A stretch of DNA of 64,000 nt from an uncultured bacterium (GCA_950022695.1 CATLLN010000004.1:62001-126000); one strand, 5' to 3'; numbered from the stretch's first letter, positions 1 to 8,962 are shown. The notes: a model not told the origin generated them from the sequence alone. Program-made: numbers and translations.

Positions 1-66
1 GCGTATGAAAATTTCCCATACCGCATCACCTAAATATGCATAATTTCTTAAATTAATTTCTTCCAT
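1..66 (-). CDS. mrnC: Mini-ribonuclease III, N-terminal fragment (cut by window edge)
   Basis: Only the first 22 codons are in the window; the gene runs off the left edge on the minus strand. The translation contains NYAYLGDAVWEIFIR, which matches the start of mini-RNase III (the RNase III catalytic fold without a dsRNA-binding domain), where the family reads roughly LAYIGDAVYELYVR; the Asp of GDA is a catalytic metal ligand. The family trims 23S rRNA precursor ends. The start is the ATG at 64-66, which is the first Met before the conserved block. No upstream partner gene lies on the same strand within the window. Confidence 0.8.
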   Translation of the reverse strand, partial: MEEINLRNYAYLGDAVWEIFIR

Positions 67-163
67 ATGCTGATTTTACTACAAATTTTTTTTAATTACA
101 CTAAGCAGAGGATGGAATTTAATTTTTTGCATTATAATATTGTAGGGTTAATTGAGAGAAAAT

Positions 164-253
164 ATGAAAAAGATTTTAATAATTTTGGGAATATTAGTTT
201 GTGTGAACCTGCTTATTATGACAATTAGCAGAGCTTTCGCGGCATCTATATAA
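164..253 (+). CDS. 29-residue hydrophobic/signal-peptide-like small protein
   Basis: The ORF starts MKKILIILGILVCVNLL and ends in an AFA-ASI stop, so almost the whole product is one hydrophobic segment with a signal-peptidase-like A-x-A site three residues from the end. A GAGAG Shine-Dalgarno lies 7 bases before the ATG, a TATAAT hexamer lies at 133-138, and a terminator follows directly at 259-287, so it looks like a complete tiny transcription unit. I recognise no family. It may be a single-pass membrane microprotein, a signal peptide left from a decayed gene, or chance; the promoter-SD-ORF-terminator order argues against chance. Confidence 0.45.
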   Translation: MKKILIILGILVCVNLLIMTISRAFAASI

Positions 254-258
254 ATAAA

Positions 259-287
259 AAAAAGACCGGAGATTATCCGATCTTTTT
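259..287. terminator. Bidirectional terminator between the 29-residue ORF and gatA
   Basis: A 12-base arm hairpin (AAAAAGACCGGA, loop GATTA, TCCGATCTTTTT, one mismatch) is followed by T-rich sequence on both strands. It can end the rightward small ORF and the leftward gatA, whose stop is at 305. Confidence 0.8.
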
Positions 288-304
288 GTAAAAATTTTAA
301 TTTA

Positions 305-1768
305 TTATATATTTGCTAATTTTTTATAAAAATCATTAGCTTGTTCAAATTTATAAGCAAAGTTTAACAATTTAGTTTCCTGAAGCTGTGGAGCTAAAAT
401 TTGTAAACCGATTGGCATACCTGAATTGTCAAATCCTGCCGGAACACTTATACCAGGAAGCCCTGCAAGGTTACAGCTGATAGTTGCAATATCTGTCAAA
501 TACATTGCCAACGGATCAGATGATTTTGCACCAAGTTCAAAAGCTGTATTCGGGCAAGTTGGTGAAATAAGTACATCAACTTGTTTAAATGCTTCGTTAA
601 ATTCTTCTGTTACAAGTGCTCTCATTTGCTGTGCTTTTTTGTAGTAAGCATCATAATAGCCTGATGATAAAGCGTATGTGCCAAGCATTATACGGCGTTT
701 AACTTCCGGACCGAAACCTTCTGCTCTTGTTTTTGTGTACATTTCAAGTAAGTTTTCAGGGTTTGCTGTTCTGTAGCCGTATTTTACTCCATCAAATCTT
801 GCTAAGTTTGATGAACATTCGGCAGTTGCTAAAATGTAGTAAATTCCGATTGAATATTTTAGTTTTTTCAATGAAATTTCAACAATTTCACAGCCTAATT
901 TTTTATATGTTTCGATAGCATTTTGAAGTGCCTGCTGAACTTCAGGTGTCAAACCTTCGTCCATAAGTTCTTTAATTACACCGACTTTTTTACCTTTGAT
1001 ATCGCCGTCTAAGCCTTGTGCGTAGTGCTCTACAGGTAAATTCAATGATGTTGAATCTTTAGGGTCGTGACCTGAAATAACTTCAAGTAAATTTGCGGCA
1101 TCTTCAACTGTTCTTGCAAATGGTCCGATCTGGTCTAAAGATGATGCGAATGCAATTAAACCATAACGTGAAACTCTTCCGTATGTAGGTTTCATACCGA
1201 CAATACCGCAGAAGCTTGCAGGTAAACGGATTGAACCGCCGGTATCAGAACCAAGTGCTAAAGTTGCTTCGCAAGAAGCTACGCTTGCTGCTGAACCGCC
1301 TGATGAACCGCCCGGAACTTTATTTAAATCCCAAGGGTTGTGAACTTTGTTAAATGCAGAGTTTTCGTTTGATGAACCCATTGCAAATTCGTCTAAGTTA
1401 GCTTTACCAACGATTGGAACAAGATTTCCTAATAATTTTTCTGTTACAGTTGCGTTGTATGGAGAAACAAAGTTTTCCAAAATCTTAGATGATGCGGTTG
1501 TTTTTGAACCGATTAAATTCATATTATCTTTCAAGGCAAGCGGAATACCGGCAAGAAGTGGTAATTCTTCACCTTTAGCGATTTTTTCATCAACTTTTTT
1601 AGCAGTTTCCATTGCGGTGTCTTTTGTTAATGAATTGAATGCGCCAAGTTTATCTTCTACAGAATTTATTCTGTCAAACGCTGCCTGAGTTAATTCAACA
1701 GCGGAAATTTCTTTATTTTTTAAAGCTCTGCTTTGTTCTGTTGCAGATTTTTTTAACAGATCGTTCAT
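305..1768 (-). CDS. gatA: Glutamyl-tRNA(Gln)/aspartyl-tRNA(Asn) amidotransferase subunit A
   Basis: This is the 487-residue amidase subunit of the GatCAB complex. It releases ammonia from glutamine, and the complex uses it to amidate misacylated Glu-tRNA(Gln) (or Asp-tRNA(Asn)). The amidase signature GGSSGGSAA is at about 153-161. The Ser-cisSer-Lys triad is visible as Lys80 (LALKDNM), Ser155 and Ser179 (DTGGSIRLP). The length is normal for the family. An AAGGAG Shine-Dalgarno precedes the ATG at 1768. gatB and gatC are not adjacent, so the complex is encoded at dispersed loci. The upstream minus-strand gene (1835-2533) is separated by 66 bases. Confidence 0.97.
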   Translation of the reverse strand: MNDLLKKSATEQSRALKNKEISAVELTQAAFDRINSVEDKLGAFNSLTKDTAMETAKKVDEKIAKGEELPLLAGIPLALKDNMNLIGSKTTASSKILENFVSPYNATVTEKLLGNLVPIVGKANLDEFAMGSSNENSAFNKVHNPWDLNKVPGGSSGGSAASVASCEATLALGSDTGGSIRLPASFCGIVGMKPTYGRVSRYGLIAFASSLDQIGPFARTVEDAANLLEVISGHDPKDSTSLNLPVEHYAQGLDGDIKGKKVGVIKELMDEGLTPEVQQALQNAIETYKKLGCEIVEISLKKLKYSIGIYYILATAECSSNLARFDGVKYGYRTANPENLLEMYTKTRAEGFGPEVKRRIMLGTYALSSGYYDAYYKKAQQMRALVTEEFNEAFKQVDVLISPTCPNTAFELGAKSSDPLAMYLTDIATISCNLAGLPGISVPAGFDNSGMPIGLQILAPQLQETKLLNFAYKFEQANDFYKKLANI

Positions 1769-1834
1769 AATATCTCCTTAAGGCTAATTCTCAAGAAAAT
1801 TATATGACAAACACAGTTTTCAAGCAAGTGAACT

Positions 1835-2533
1835 CTATATGGTTTTGCCCAGTGATTTTGTGATTTTTGAATGTATAACGTTTGCCTGGTTTAGATATTC
1901 TGTTAATTTTTCATAATTTTGAACTTTTTCGCCGTACGGAACATTAATATCAATTAATTCGTCTACGCTTTTGCTGATTTCTGAAAGCTGTTCAAGTGAA
2001 TCAGTCAGGGTTACAACAGAATTTATTTTCTTTGAAACTCTTGCTAAAATTTGTCTTGATACGAATTCCTGAACTTTATAAATTACGGGCATTTTTTCTT
2101 TGAAAGTATTATGTATAAGCTGTTTCTTTTCGCCAAGAACTCTGCCGCCATACATTTGCTGTTTTCTTAATGTGTCAAGTTCCTGCAAAATCCTTTGGCG
2201 CTTAGCTTTTAAACCAAGTGCTTCGTTTTGGGTTCCGTAAATATCTGCGGTTTTTATTTTTGAATCTAAATCTTTTATTATAGATTCTTTTTCTTTGATT
2301 CTGTAATCAATACTTAAATCTTCGCTTTCTGCTTCATCGTATTTTGTTTTGTTTAAAATAGCAGAATCGTATCCGTTAAGACGTTTTATAGGGTTAGTAG
2401 CTGATTTATTTACTGGTTCAGGCACGGATTTTGAAGGCTCAAAACCGTTGTCAAAAGGATTTACAGCCGAAAAATTATATTTTTGGCTGAAGATGTTTCC
2501 GTTAACCTGATTTTTGTTTCCACTACTTTCCAT
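1835..2533 (-). CDS. Unrecognised 232-residue protein with central coiled coil
   Basis: I do not recognise this protein. The first 75 residues are low in hydrophobics and rich in Asn, Ser, Pro and Lys (probably disordered). Residues of about 80-125 are charged heptad-like sequence (KEKESIIKDLDSKIK and further), typical of a coiled coil, followed by a mixed helical C-terminal half. There is no signal peptide, membrane segment or Cys motif. The N-terminal stretch with KYNFSAVNPFD recalls the short phenylalanine-containing N-terminal motifs seen in other lineage-specific proteins of these bacteria, but that is only an impression. It lies between gatA and the LptF/G permease on the same strand, separated from the permease by 62 bases. 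Confidence 0.75.
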   Translation of the reverse strand: MESSGNKNQVNGNIFSQKYNFSAVNPFDNGFEPSKSVPEPVNKSATNPIKRLNGYDSAILNKTKYDEAESEDLSIDYRIKEKESIIKDLDSKIKTADIYGTQNEALGLKAKRQRILQELDTLRKQQMYGGRVLGEKKQLIHNTFKEKMPVIYKVQEFVSRQILARVSKKINSVVTLTDSLEQLSEISKSVDELIDINVPYGEKVQNYEKLTEYLNQANVIHSKITKSLGKTI

Positions 2534-2595
2534 ACAATCATTTTAAAACAAGAAAATGAATTTTTTTACCATTAAAAGTATGATTTTACAAAATT

Positions 2596-3732
2596 TTAAG
2601 TGATTGTGTAGACTTTTTTATAATATAACCAGGTTCCCCAGATTGTAAGAATAATGTTTGGAAGCCATGCAGCAAGGAATGGTAATAATGATCCTGCTTC
2701 ACCAAATGATATGGATAGTGCGCGAACCAGATAATATGCGAAAATAATTAGAATACTAAATAAGAATCCTCGGTTATAACGTACTCTTGGCGGTGTAATA
2801 GCTAGTGGAACACCTAAAAGTACAAATACAAGAGTTGTCAACGGAAGTGCAATTTTGTCAAATAATTCGATTGTATACGCCCGTCTTTCTTTATCTGAAA
2901 TATCGTTTTTGGTTAAATATTTCATCAACTTTGTAAAATTCATTTCTTTTGCAAGGTTTTTGTTCATTTCCTTGGATAAATCCAGACCGAATTTTACAAC
3001 TGATGTATCAAATAAAGTGGTGTTTAATACTTGTCCATCGTTTGCAATTGTATATGCTGCACCTTTTTCAAATTCCCAGCCTTTAGGTGATGTTTTGCCT
3101 TCTTTAGCTTGAAGAACCTGAATTGTGCCGTCTTTTGAATTATCTAGAACTGTAACGTTGTGAAGAGTTTTTTTGTTGCAATATCCGACATAGAAAAGTC
3201 TTTTTAATGTTCCGCCTTCGTTTAGTTCTTTGAATACGAAGTTTTCTTTTCCGTCAGGAATATTTTTTTGCCCTAAAGCCCATAATGCAAGATCTTTTGC
3301 TTGTTTTGTCATTACAGGAACAACGGTTTCGTTAATAAAAAAGCTTGATAAAGCCATTACGATTGCAAAAATAAAGATAGGTTTTGCAATTCGGTTTAAT
3401 CCTATTCCGCAGGCTCTCATAACAGTAACTTCTGATGACAAACTTAATCTGTTTAATGTCATTACTGTTGATAATAATACGCCCATCGGAATTGTCATAA
3501 CAATTACTGCCGGCAGGTTTAAAAGAATTATGATAAATGCAACCTTAAACGGTATGCCGAATTTTGCAATTTGCTTAATCAAAGTGATGAATGTGTCTGA
3601 TGCAAAAATGATTGTAGTAAAAACAAAAACCCCCATCAAAAACATTTCTATAACTTGTTTTAAGATATATTTGTCTAAAATTTTTACGTTACTATATTTA
3701 TTTTTAATACTTTCAATAATTCTTTCAAACAT
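2596..3732 (-). CDS. LptF/LptG family lipopolysaccharide transport permease
   Basis: This 378-residue protein has the YjgP/YjgQ (LptF/LptG) layout. Three transmembrane helices lie in the first 125 residues, with the conserved PAVIVMTIPMGVLLSTVMTLNRLSLSSE-type loop in two parts. A periplasmic beta-jellyroll region follows at about 140-270, and three more helices close the protein from about 288 onward. LptF and LptG with LptB form the ABC transporter that extracts LPS from the inner membrane. A single copy occurs here with no lptB or lptC nearby; lineages with one gene may form a homodimer. Its presence is the best evidence in the window for an outer membrane. Assignment to F or G is not possible from sequence alone. 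Confidence 0.9.
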   Translation of the reverse strand: MFERIIESIKNKYSNVKILDKYILKQVIEMFLMGVFVFTTIIFASDTFITLIKQIAKFGIPFKVAFIIILLNLPAVIVMTIPMGVLLSTVMTLNRLSLSSEVTVMRACGIGLNRIAKPIFIFAIVMALSSFFINETVVPVMTKQAKDLALWALGQKNIPDGKENFVFKELNEGGTLKRLFYVGYCNKKTLHNVTVLDNSKDGTIQVLQAKEGKTSPKGWEFEKGAAYTIANDGQVLNTTLFDTSVVKFGLDLSKEMNKNLAKEMNFTKLMKYLTKNDISDKERRAYTIELFDKIALPLTTLVFVLLGVPLAITPPRVRYNRGFLFSILIIFAYYLVRALSISFGEAGSLLPFLAAWLPNIILTIWGTWLYYKKVYTIT

Positions 3733-3772
3733 AAGTTGATTTTAATCTAAACAAAAGTTTTAATCAAATATT

Positions 3773-4408
3773 TTAATTAGCTTCTTTTAAAAGAAGAATA
3801 GTTTGTTCAATTTCTGTTTTCAGGTAGTCCAATTGTTCCGTAATATTATTTGGATTATAAATATAGCCGGAACTTCCGTATGCAAGGTACGGGTTATATT
3901 TTTCAGCTTCATTGCGCAGAAGTGCGATAGATTTTGCGTGTATATTTAGTTCCATCAGTCGCTTAAATGATACAAACTGGCTTTCGGGTTTATTAATATA
4001 TTTATCTCTTAAGTAATCTGCACTTTTGTTGAAATAATAAACTTTTGCGTTAAAAATCTGGACATTACTGTTATTTTCGATAAGGTCATAAATGCTTTCA
4101 AGCATTGGTATAAATTCATTTAAATCATTTACATATTGTGTAGTTTTTTCGCTTTTAAGGATTATATTAACAAATGCCGGATTTTCTCTTGGTATGGGTT
4201 TCAATTCATTTTCTGAGTTGAAATTTTTAGATGGATTCATCTCAGGTATAATTTGCTTGGGTTCAGCTGACTCATAACCCCGCGTTAAGTCAGGTAGTGT
4301 TCCGACATAACCCATTCCGGCAAAGCTTTCAGGTCTTTCTTTTGCAAAACACATTCCGCATTGAAAAACCAGTACTGCAGATATCAATAAAAGTGCGCAC
4401 TTTTTCAT
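3773..4408 (-). CDS. Secreted/periplasmic protein of unknown function, 211 residues
   Basis: The protein has a clear N-terminal signal peptide: Lys-Lys, then a hydrophobic core of about 14 residues, then GMCFA before the predicted cleavage near residue 22. The mature part is polar, with Pro/Glu/Asn-rich sequence at 30-75 and then helical sequence with many Tyr, Asn and Leu. I recognise no domain. It is followed on the same strand by the LptF/G permease with a 40-base gap, so it may be co-transcribed with it. A role in the envelope is inferred from the signal peptide only. Confidence 0.75.
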   Translation of the reverse strand: MKKCALLLISAVLVFQCGMCFAKERPESFAGMGYVGTLPDLTRGYESAEPKQIIPEMNPSKNFNSENELKPIPRENPAFVNIILKSEKTTQYVNDLNEFIPMLESIYDLIENNSNVQIFNAKVYYFNKSADYLRDKYINKPESQFVSFKRLMELNIHAKSIALLRNEAEKYNPYLAYGSSGYIYNPNNITEQLDYLKTEIEQTILLLKEAN

Positions 4409-4498
4409 ACAATAATTATAATAATTATTTGTAAAAAATCATCCTATAGATAATTTATTTAATAAATTAATTGAGTACCAATAATACAACTTTTGCTC

Positions 4499-5011
4499 TT
4501 ATGACTGCGGATTGCCGAAAGGGCGTAGTTTAGGGTTAGCTTTCCGATAATCTTTTTCTTTGCAGACTTTTCTAAAGTCTTTGCGTTCAAGCTTTTTTAT
4601 CATAGAATATTTTGCTTTTTGTTCACCTGTTAAACATTTTTCAAAAATTTTGTTTTCTTTTTTAATAAGTTTGTTTATGTCTTTTTTTATATTTTTTACA
4701 ATTTTTCTTTGTTTTGCAATTTCAAACTCGCAAGCATTAGCGCATTTTAACGCTTTTAATTTATAACTTTCATCCATAAGATTTTTGAATTTTTCATCAT
4801 AAAGACATGAGTTTTCTTTAAACATATCTTCGCGGACTTTAAGCTGTTCATCAGTCAGGTTAAGTGCATTATAAACAATCGCTCTTTCACTTTGAATCTT
4901 TTTTATATATTGTTTGTAATCCATACAATGAGGCGGACAGCAGCACTCTGCAAATGCACTTTGAGATGTGCAATATACAAATATTAAAAATAAAAGTATT
5001 TTTTTTAACAT
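4499..5011 (-). CDS. Spy/CpxP-like periplasmic protein with LTxxQ motifs
   Basis: The 170-residue protein starts with a signal peptide ending near SAFA, then a Cys-rich segment (ECCCPPHC). Two LTxxQ motifs are visible, LTDEQLK near 52 and LTGEQKAKY near 128, with a long basic helix between them. This is the arrangement of the Spy/CpxP family of periplasmic chaperone or stress proteins, in which two LTxxQ motifs flank a helical hairpin. Mature length fits that family. The CCC-PP-HC cluster near the N-terminus could bind metal; this is inference. It is a single gene with 91 bases to the next gene on its strand. Confidence 0.65.
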   Translation of the reverse strand: MLKKILLFLIFVYCTSQSAFAECCCPPHCMDYKQYIKKIQSERAIVYNALNLTDEQLKVREDMFKENSCLYDEKFKNLMDESYKLKALKCANACEFEIAKQRKIVKNIKKDINKLIKKENKIFEKCLTGEQKAKYSMIKKLERKDFRKVCKEKDYRKANPKLRPFGNPQS

Positions 5012-5197
5012 GATTTCTCCTGATACTTGTTCAATAAAAGCAAAAAAATTATGTTCATTTAATTCCCCAAATGCCTATAATAAAAGATTTTACGGACTAC
5101 TTGTTTACTTTTTTTATTTGTAGTACACTGACTATATATAGGTTAAATGTAAATTTTACACTTAATATATACTTTTAGTAGAAAAAGGAGAAAGATT

Positions 5198-6859
5198 ATG
5201 ACAACAAAAGAATTCTTTACAAACTCAGAAGAATTAAAACAACTTATGTCAGCTGCTCGTGCTACTATTACAGCTCCATTCTTCGGCAACAATGTTGAAG
5301 AAGTTAAATCTGTATCAGAAGCATACAAACTGGCTAAATCATCTTCAGGTACTATTGAATTAACTGGCATGCCGGTTTTCAAACCTGAAAAATTAGGTTT
5401 ACCTCAAGGTGCTAACCAATTGTTATTCAACGATGGTACAGTTGTTGGACGCTGCGCAGCAGCAAGAAAAATCGTTGGCGAACCAAGCTGCGATATGAAA
5501 TATTTATTACCTATTATCCGTGAAGCTATTTACGGTACTCGTGATAAATTAATGTACAAAACTGAAACTGTTGTAGGTTTAGACAAAGACTTTATGATTA
5601 AAGCTCATTTGATGATTCCTGAAGGTTTCGAAAATATTATGTACTCTTGGATGTTAAACTTCCAATACATCAGCGAAGCTTATGCTGAAATGTATGCTGA
5701 ATCTAAAGAATATCCGGAAGGCGATATTTTCGTATTCTCAGATCCTGATTGGACACACCCAGATTTCCCTTATGGTTTAACATTCTTTGATCCTGAACAC
5801 AATTGTGCTTGTATCTTAGGTATGAGATACTTCGGTGAACACAAAAAAGGTACTTTAACTCTAGCTTGGGGTTGTGCAGCTCGTAACGGTTTCGCTTCTT
5901 GCCACGGTGGTATGAAACGTTATAACTTAGACGGCGGAAAATCTTTCCAAGTTGCTGTATTTGGTCTATCAGGTTCAGGTAAATCAACAATTACTCACGC
6001 TAAACACAATAACAAATACAACATTACAGTTCTTCACGATGACGCATTTGTTATCAACATGAAAGACAAATACACAATCGCTTTAGAACCTGCATATTTC
6101 GATAAAACAGCAGATTACCCAATCGGCTGCGAAGATAACAAATATATCTTAACTCAACAAAACGCAGGTGCTATTGCTTTAGCTGACGGTAAAGTTGTAT
6201 CAGTTACAGAAGATATCAGAAACGGTAACGGACGTGCTGTAAAATCTAAACTTTGGTCACCAAACAGAGTTGATAGAATTAATGAACCTATCAACGCTAT
6301 TTTCTGGTTAATGAAAGACCCTACAATTCCTCCTGTATTGAAATTGTCAGGTGCTTCATTAGGTTCTGCTATGGGTGCTACTTTAGCTACAAAACGTTCA
6401 TCAGCTGAAAGACTTGCAGCAGGGGTTGACCCTAACGCTTTAGTTGTTGAACCTTACGCTAACCCATTCAGAGTTTACCCTCTATCAATGGATTACGAAA
6501 GATTCAAAGAATTAATCGCTACAGGCGTTGATTGCTACATCTTGAATACAGGTGAATTTATGGGTACTAAAGTTCAACCTAAACATACTTTAGGTATTAT
6601 TGAATCTATCGTTGAAGGTACAGCTAACTTCCATAAATGGGAAAACTTCTCTGATATTCAAATCATGGATATCGAAGGTTTTGATACTTCATTTAGCAAC
6701 AAAGAATACGCTAACGAATTCGTTGCTCGTATGAATGACAGAATTAACTTTGTTAAATCAAGAGAAACTGAAAAAGCAGGTATCGATAAACTTCCTGCTG
6801 ATGCTTTAGAAGCATTGGAATCAGTTGTTAAAGAAGCAACAGCTTTAGCTTCAGTATAG
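5198..6859 (+). CDS. Phosphoenolpyruvate carboxykinase family protein (ATP type, divergent)
   Basis: This 553-residue protein belongs to the PEP carboxykinase superfamily. The kinase-1 loop FGLSGSGKST lies at about 256-265, the kinase-2-like VLHDDAF about 20 residues later, and the C-terminal block YILNTGEFMGTK about 440 matches the family's YLVNTGWNGTG region. Family members interconvert oxaloacetate and PEP using ATP/ADP. It differs from classical ATP-PEPCK in reading GSGKS rather than GTGKT, and I see no classical RSPKDK substrate motif in its N-terminal third. Codon use here is strikingly uniform, which suggests high expression. An AAAGGAG Shine-Dalgarno sits 7 bases before the ATG. It is monocistronic, with its own terminator. 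Confidence 0.85.
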   Translation: MTTKEFFTNSEELKQLMSAARATITAPFFGNNVEEVKSVSEAYKLAKSSSGTIELTGMPVFKPEKLGLPQGANQLLFNDGTVVGRCAAARKIVGEPSCDMKYLLPIIREAIYGTRDKLMYKTETVVGLDKDFMIKAHLMIPEGFENIMYSWMLNFQYISEAYAEMYAESKEYPEGDIFVFSDPDWTHPDFPYGLTFFDPEHNCACILGMRYFGEHKKGTLTLAWGCAARNGFASCHGGMKRYNLDGGKSFQVAVFGLSGSGKSTITHAKHNNKYNITVLHDDAFVINMKDKYTIALEPAYFDKTADYPIGCEDNKYILTQQNAGAIALADGKVVSVTEDIRNGNGRAVKSKLWSPNRVDRINEPINAIFWLMKDPTIPPVLKLSGASLGSAMGATLATKRSSAERLAAGVDPNALVVEPYANPFRVYPLSMDYERFKELIATGVDCYILNTGEFMGTKVQPKHTLGIIESIVEGTANFHKWENFSDIQIMDIEGFDTSFSNKEYANEFVARMNDRINFVKSRETEKAGIDKLPADALEALESVVKEATALASV

Positions 6860-6877
6860 TTTATAAAATAAACTTTG

Positions 6878-6911
6878 AAAGTGAATCGGTTATTATTAAT
6901 CGATTCACTTT
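6878..6911 (+). terminator. Terminator after the PEP carboxykinase gene
   Basis: An 11-base stem (AAAGTGAATCG with CGATTCACTTT) closes a 12-base loop and runs into TTTTTATTTT on the plus strand, 18 bases after the stop codon. Confidence 0.9.
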
Positions 6912-6988
6912 TTTATTTTACATACTAGCTTTGAAATAATGTTTTATGCTAAAATAATAATAAGCTTAAAATAAGGGGAGAGTTAATT

Positions 6989-7378
6989 ATGGAAAGTATG
7001 AATAAGTTTAAGGTTCTTACAATTATTTTTATTTGTTTATTTGTATTTGCAGTTGGAGCGATTTATTCAAATACAAAAGATGTATCTAATCAAAAATCTC
7101 AAGTGAAAACTGAAAACATTGAAACAGCACCGACAGAAAATACAGTACAGGTAAATGATAATCAGGATTTAGCATCTCAAGTTGAGCTACTTAATAGCAG
7201 GGTTGATGAGTTGAATGAAAAATTAAGTAATATTGGTGAAGAAACTAATTCTACAGGTTTAAGTTGCAGAATTTACGGAAGTTTGACAGCTAACGGAGTT
7301 GAACAATTGACACCGGAAGCTGCAATACAGGAAGCAAAAGTTAATAACAGTGAACTTGTTGTAACTTGTTCTTTTTAA
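6989..7378 (+). CDS. Membrane-anchored coiled-coil protein, 129 residues
   Basis: I do not recognise this protein. Residues 6-27 form one hydrophobic segment (VLTIIFICLFVFAVGAIY), best read as a signal anchor. Residues 60-80 (LASQVELLNSRVDELNEKL) form a short coiled coil. The C-terminal half is soluble, with two Cys (LSCRIYG and VVTCSF at the very end) that could form a disulfide. A strong GGGGAGAG Shine-Dalgarno lies 6 bases before the first ATG, and a second Met at codon 4 is a less likely start. It is a single-gene unit between two terminators. Confidence 0.75.
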   Translation: MESMNKFKVLTIIFICLFVFAVGAIYSNTKDVSNQKSQVKTENIETAPTENTVQVNDNQDLASQVELLNSRVDELNEKLSNIGEETNSTGLSCRIYGSLTANGVEQLTPEAAIQEAKVNNSELVVTCSF

Positions 7379-7397
7379 GTTTTTAAACAAGGATTAA

Positions 7398-7430
7398 AAA
7401 ACGGCGGGTAAAAGTTTTTACCCGCCGTTT
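7398..7430. terminator. Bidirectional terminator
   Basis: A long GC-rich hairpin (AAACGGCGGGTAAAA ... TTTTTACCCGCCGTTT) separates the rightward 129-residue gene from the leftward ferredoxin gene, which stops 18 bases further on. A/T tracts flank both sides. Confidence 0.9.
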
Positions 7431-7447
7431 AAAGTTTCTAATTTTAA

Positions 7448-7624
7448 TTATTCAATTTCAATTGCTGCAACCGGGCAAGCATCAGCAGCTTCTTTAACTG
7501 CATCAATATTATCAGCAACAGCTGATTCATTAACTACTGCTTTGTCTTCGATTGAAAATACTGCGTCGCAGATTGATTCGCAAGCGCCGCATCCGATACA
7601 ACTGTCATTAACTTTAACTGTCAT
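7448..7624 (-). CDS. [4Fe-4S] ferredoxin, 58 residues
   Basis: A small electron-transfer protein. Cys9, Cys12 and Cys15 in CIGCGAC and Cys50 in ACPVAAIE ligate one [4Fe-4S] cluster; Cys19 is a fifth Cys close to the position used for a structural disulfide in Thermotoga-type single-cluster ferredoxins, though no second disulfide partner is evident. The second cluster of clostridial ferredoxins has been lost, as expected for that type. The gene is acidic at both ends and has an AAGGAG Shine-Dalgarno 6 bases before the ATG. It is monocistronic and is a plausible donor or acceptor for the hydrogenase-family and FixC/FixX proteins in this window; that partnership is inferred. Confidence 0.95.
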   Translation of the reverse strand: MTVKVNDSCIGCGACESICDAVFSIEDKAVVNESAVADNIDAVKEAADACPVAAIEIE

Positions 7625-7714
7625 TTTACATTCTCCTTATTTTTATAACTCGTGAAAAAATTTTTCACAACAAGATTATATAATAAAAAACAGAAAATAT
7701 CTACAAGAAGTTTT

Positions 7715-8890
7715 TTAAATCCATTCTCTGATGTAGTTTGCTATTATGTCAAAACCTTCGATTTCACCTAAATTATTACATGAATTTAAGGATTTTGAGT
7801 ATATTAATACCGGAACTTTTTCTCGTGTGTGGTCAGTTCCCGGAACGGTTGGGTCGCATCCGTGATCTGCTGTAATTATGAATAAATCGTCTTCTTTCAT
7901 TGCATCGATTATAGGTTTTATGTATGTGTCGATTTCTTCGATTGCTTTTCCGTAACCTTTCGGGTCATTTCTGTGACCGTAAAGCATGTCAGTATCAACA
8001 AGGTTTGTGAAAATTATTTCTTTATCATTGTAAGATTTTTCTTTTTCGTAGGCGATTTCTTCAAGTGGCAGTTCATTTTTAACGGCTTTCAATGTAAGCT
8101 CAAGACCTTCTTTATTTGAACCCGTGTGAATAGCATGTGTTATGCCTGATTTAGAAAAAATGTCTTCGATTTTTCCGATACCAATAACTTTACCGCCATT
8201 ATCTTTGATTTCATTTAAAACGGTTGGTGCAATCGGTTCTATTGAATAATCACGTCTGTCTTTAGAAATTCTAGTTGGCTTACCGTCTATGATTTTATAA
8301 GGACGTGCAATTACTCTTGATACATAGTAATCATCTTCTGTTAAAATTTTTCTTGCTATTTCACACCATTTGTATAAAGTTTCTAAAGGTATTAAATCTG
8401 TGTCAACTGCGATTTGAAAAACACTGTCGGCAGATGTGTAAACAATCGGAAATCTTGTTGCGTGGTGTTCATCATTTAGCTGTTCAATAATAGCAGTTCC
8501 GCTTGCAGGACAGTTGGCTAGGATTCCGCCGCAGTTTGTTTCTTTAATAAATTTGTCAACAAGCTCTTGCGGGAAACCTTGCGGGAATGTAGCAAATGGT
8601 CTGTCTAATGTTATTCCGGCGATTTCCCAGTGACCTGTTGTAGTATCTTTTCCTTTTGATTTTTCAATAAGAGTTCCGTATGTGGCAGTCGGTGTTTCAG
8701 TTTTCTTAATTCCTACAAAATCCTGAATATTACCAAGTCCCATTTTTTCTAAATTTGGAACATTTAAACCATTATTAAATTCACAGACGTGTTTTAAAGT
8801 ATTGCATTCCGGAATATCATTAAACTCCTGGCAATCAGGCATTGCGCCTATTCCCATGGAATCAATAACCATTATAATTGCTCTTGCCAT
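7715..8890 (-). CDS. deoB: Phosphopentomutase
   Basis: This 391-residue metalloenzyme interconverts ribose (or deoxyribose) 1- and 5-phosphates in nucleoside salvage. The alkaline-phosphatase-fold signature is complete: DSMGIGAMPD near 10 (metal-binding Asp), KGKDTTTGHWE near 84 (the phosphothreonine site), VDTDMLYGHRNDPKGYG near 285, and ADHGCDPT near 335. Length is standard. An AAGGGGGAAA Shine-Dalgarno precedes the ATG. There is no other salvage gene next to it, although upp lies 49 kb away in the same window. Confidence 0.98.
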   Translation of the reverse strand: MARAIIMVIDSMGIGAMPDCQEFNDIPECNTLKHVCEFNNGLNVPNLEKMGLGNIQDFVGIKKTETPTATYGTLIEKSKGKDTTTGHWEIAGITLDRPFATFPQGFPQELVDKFIKETNCGGILANCPASGTAIIEQLNDEHHATRFPIVYTSADSVFQIAVDTDLIPLETLYKWCEIARKILTEDDYYVSRVIARPYKIIDGKPTRISKDRRDYSIEPIAPTVLNEIKDNGGKVIGIGKIEDIFSKSGITHAIHTGSNKEGLELTLKAVKNELPLEEIAYEKEKSYNDKEIIFTNLVDTDMLYGHRNDPKGYGKAIEEIDTYIKPIIDAMKEDDLFIITADHGCDPTVPGTDHTREKVPVLIYSKSLNSCNNLGEIEGFDIIANYIREWI

Positions 8891-8962
8891 ATTTCCCCCT
8901 TTTGTTGATTAAATTTTATCATACATAGAGGGTTTTGTAAAAAGATTTATTTTCCTTTTAAT

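Noticed and set aside
3230-3739. 169-residue plus-strand frame opposite the LptF/G gene
   Set aside because: It is the antisense shadow of the permease gene, with no ribosome site and a composition set by the opposite strand.
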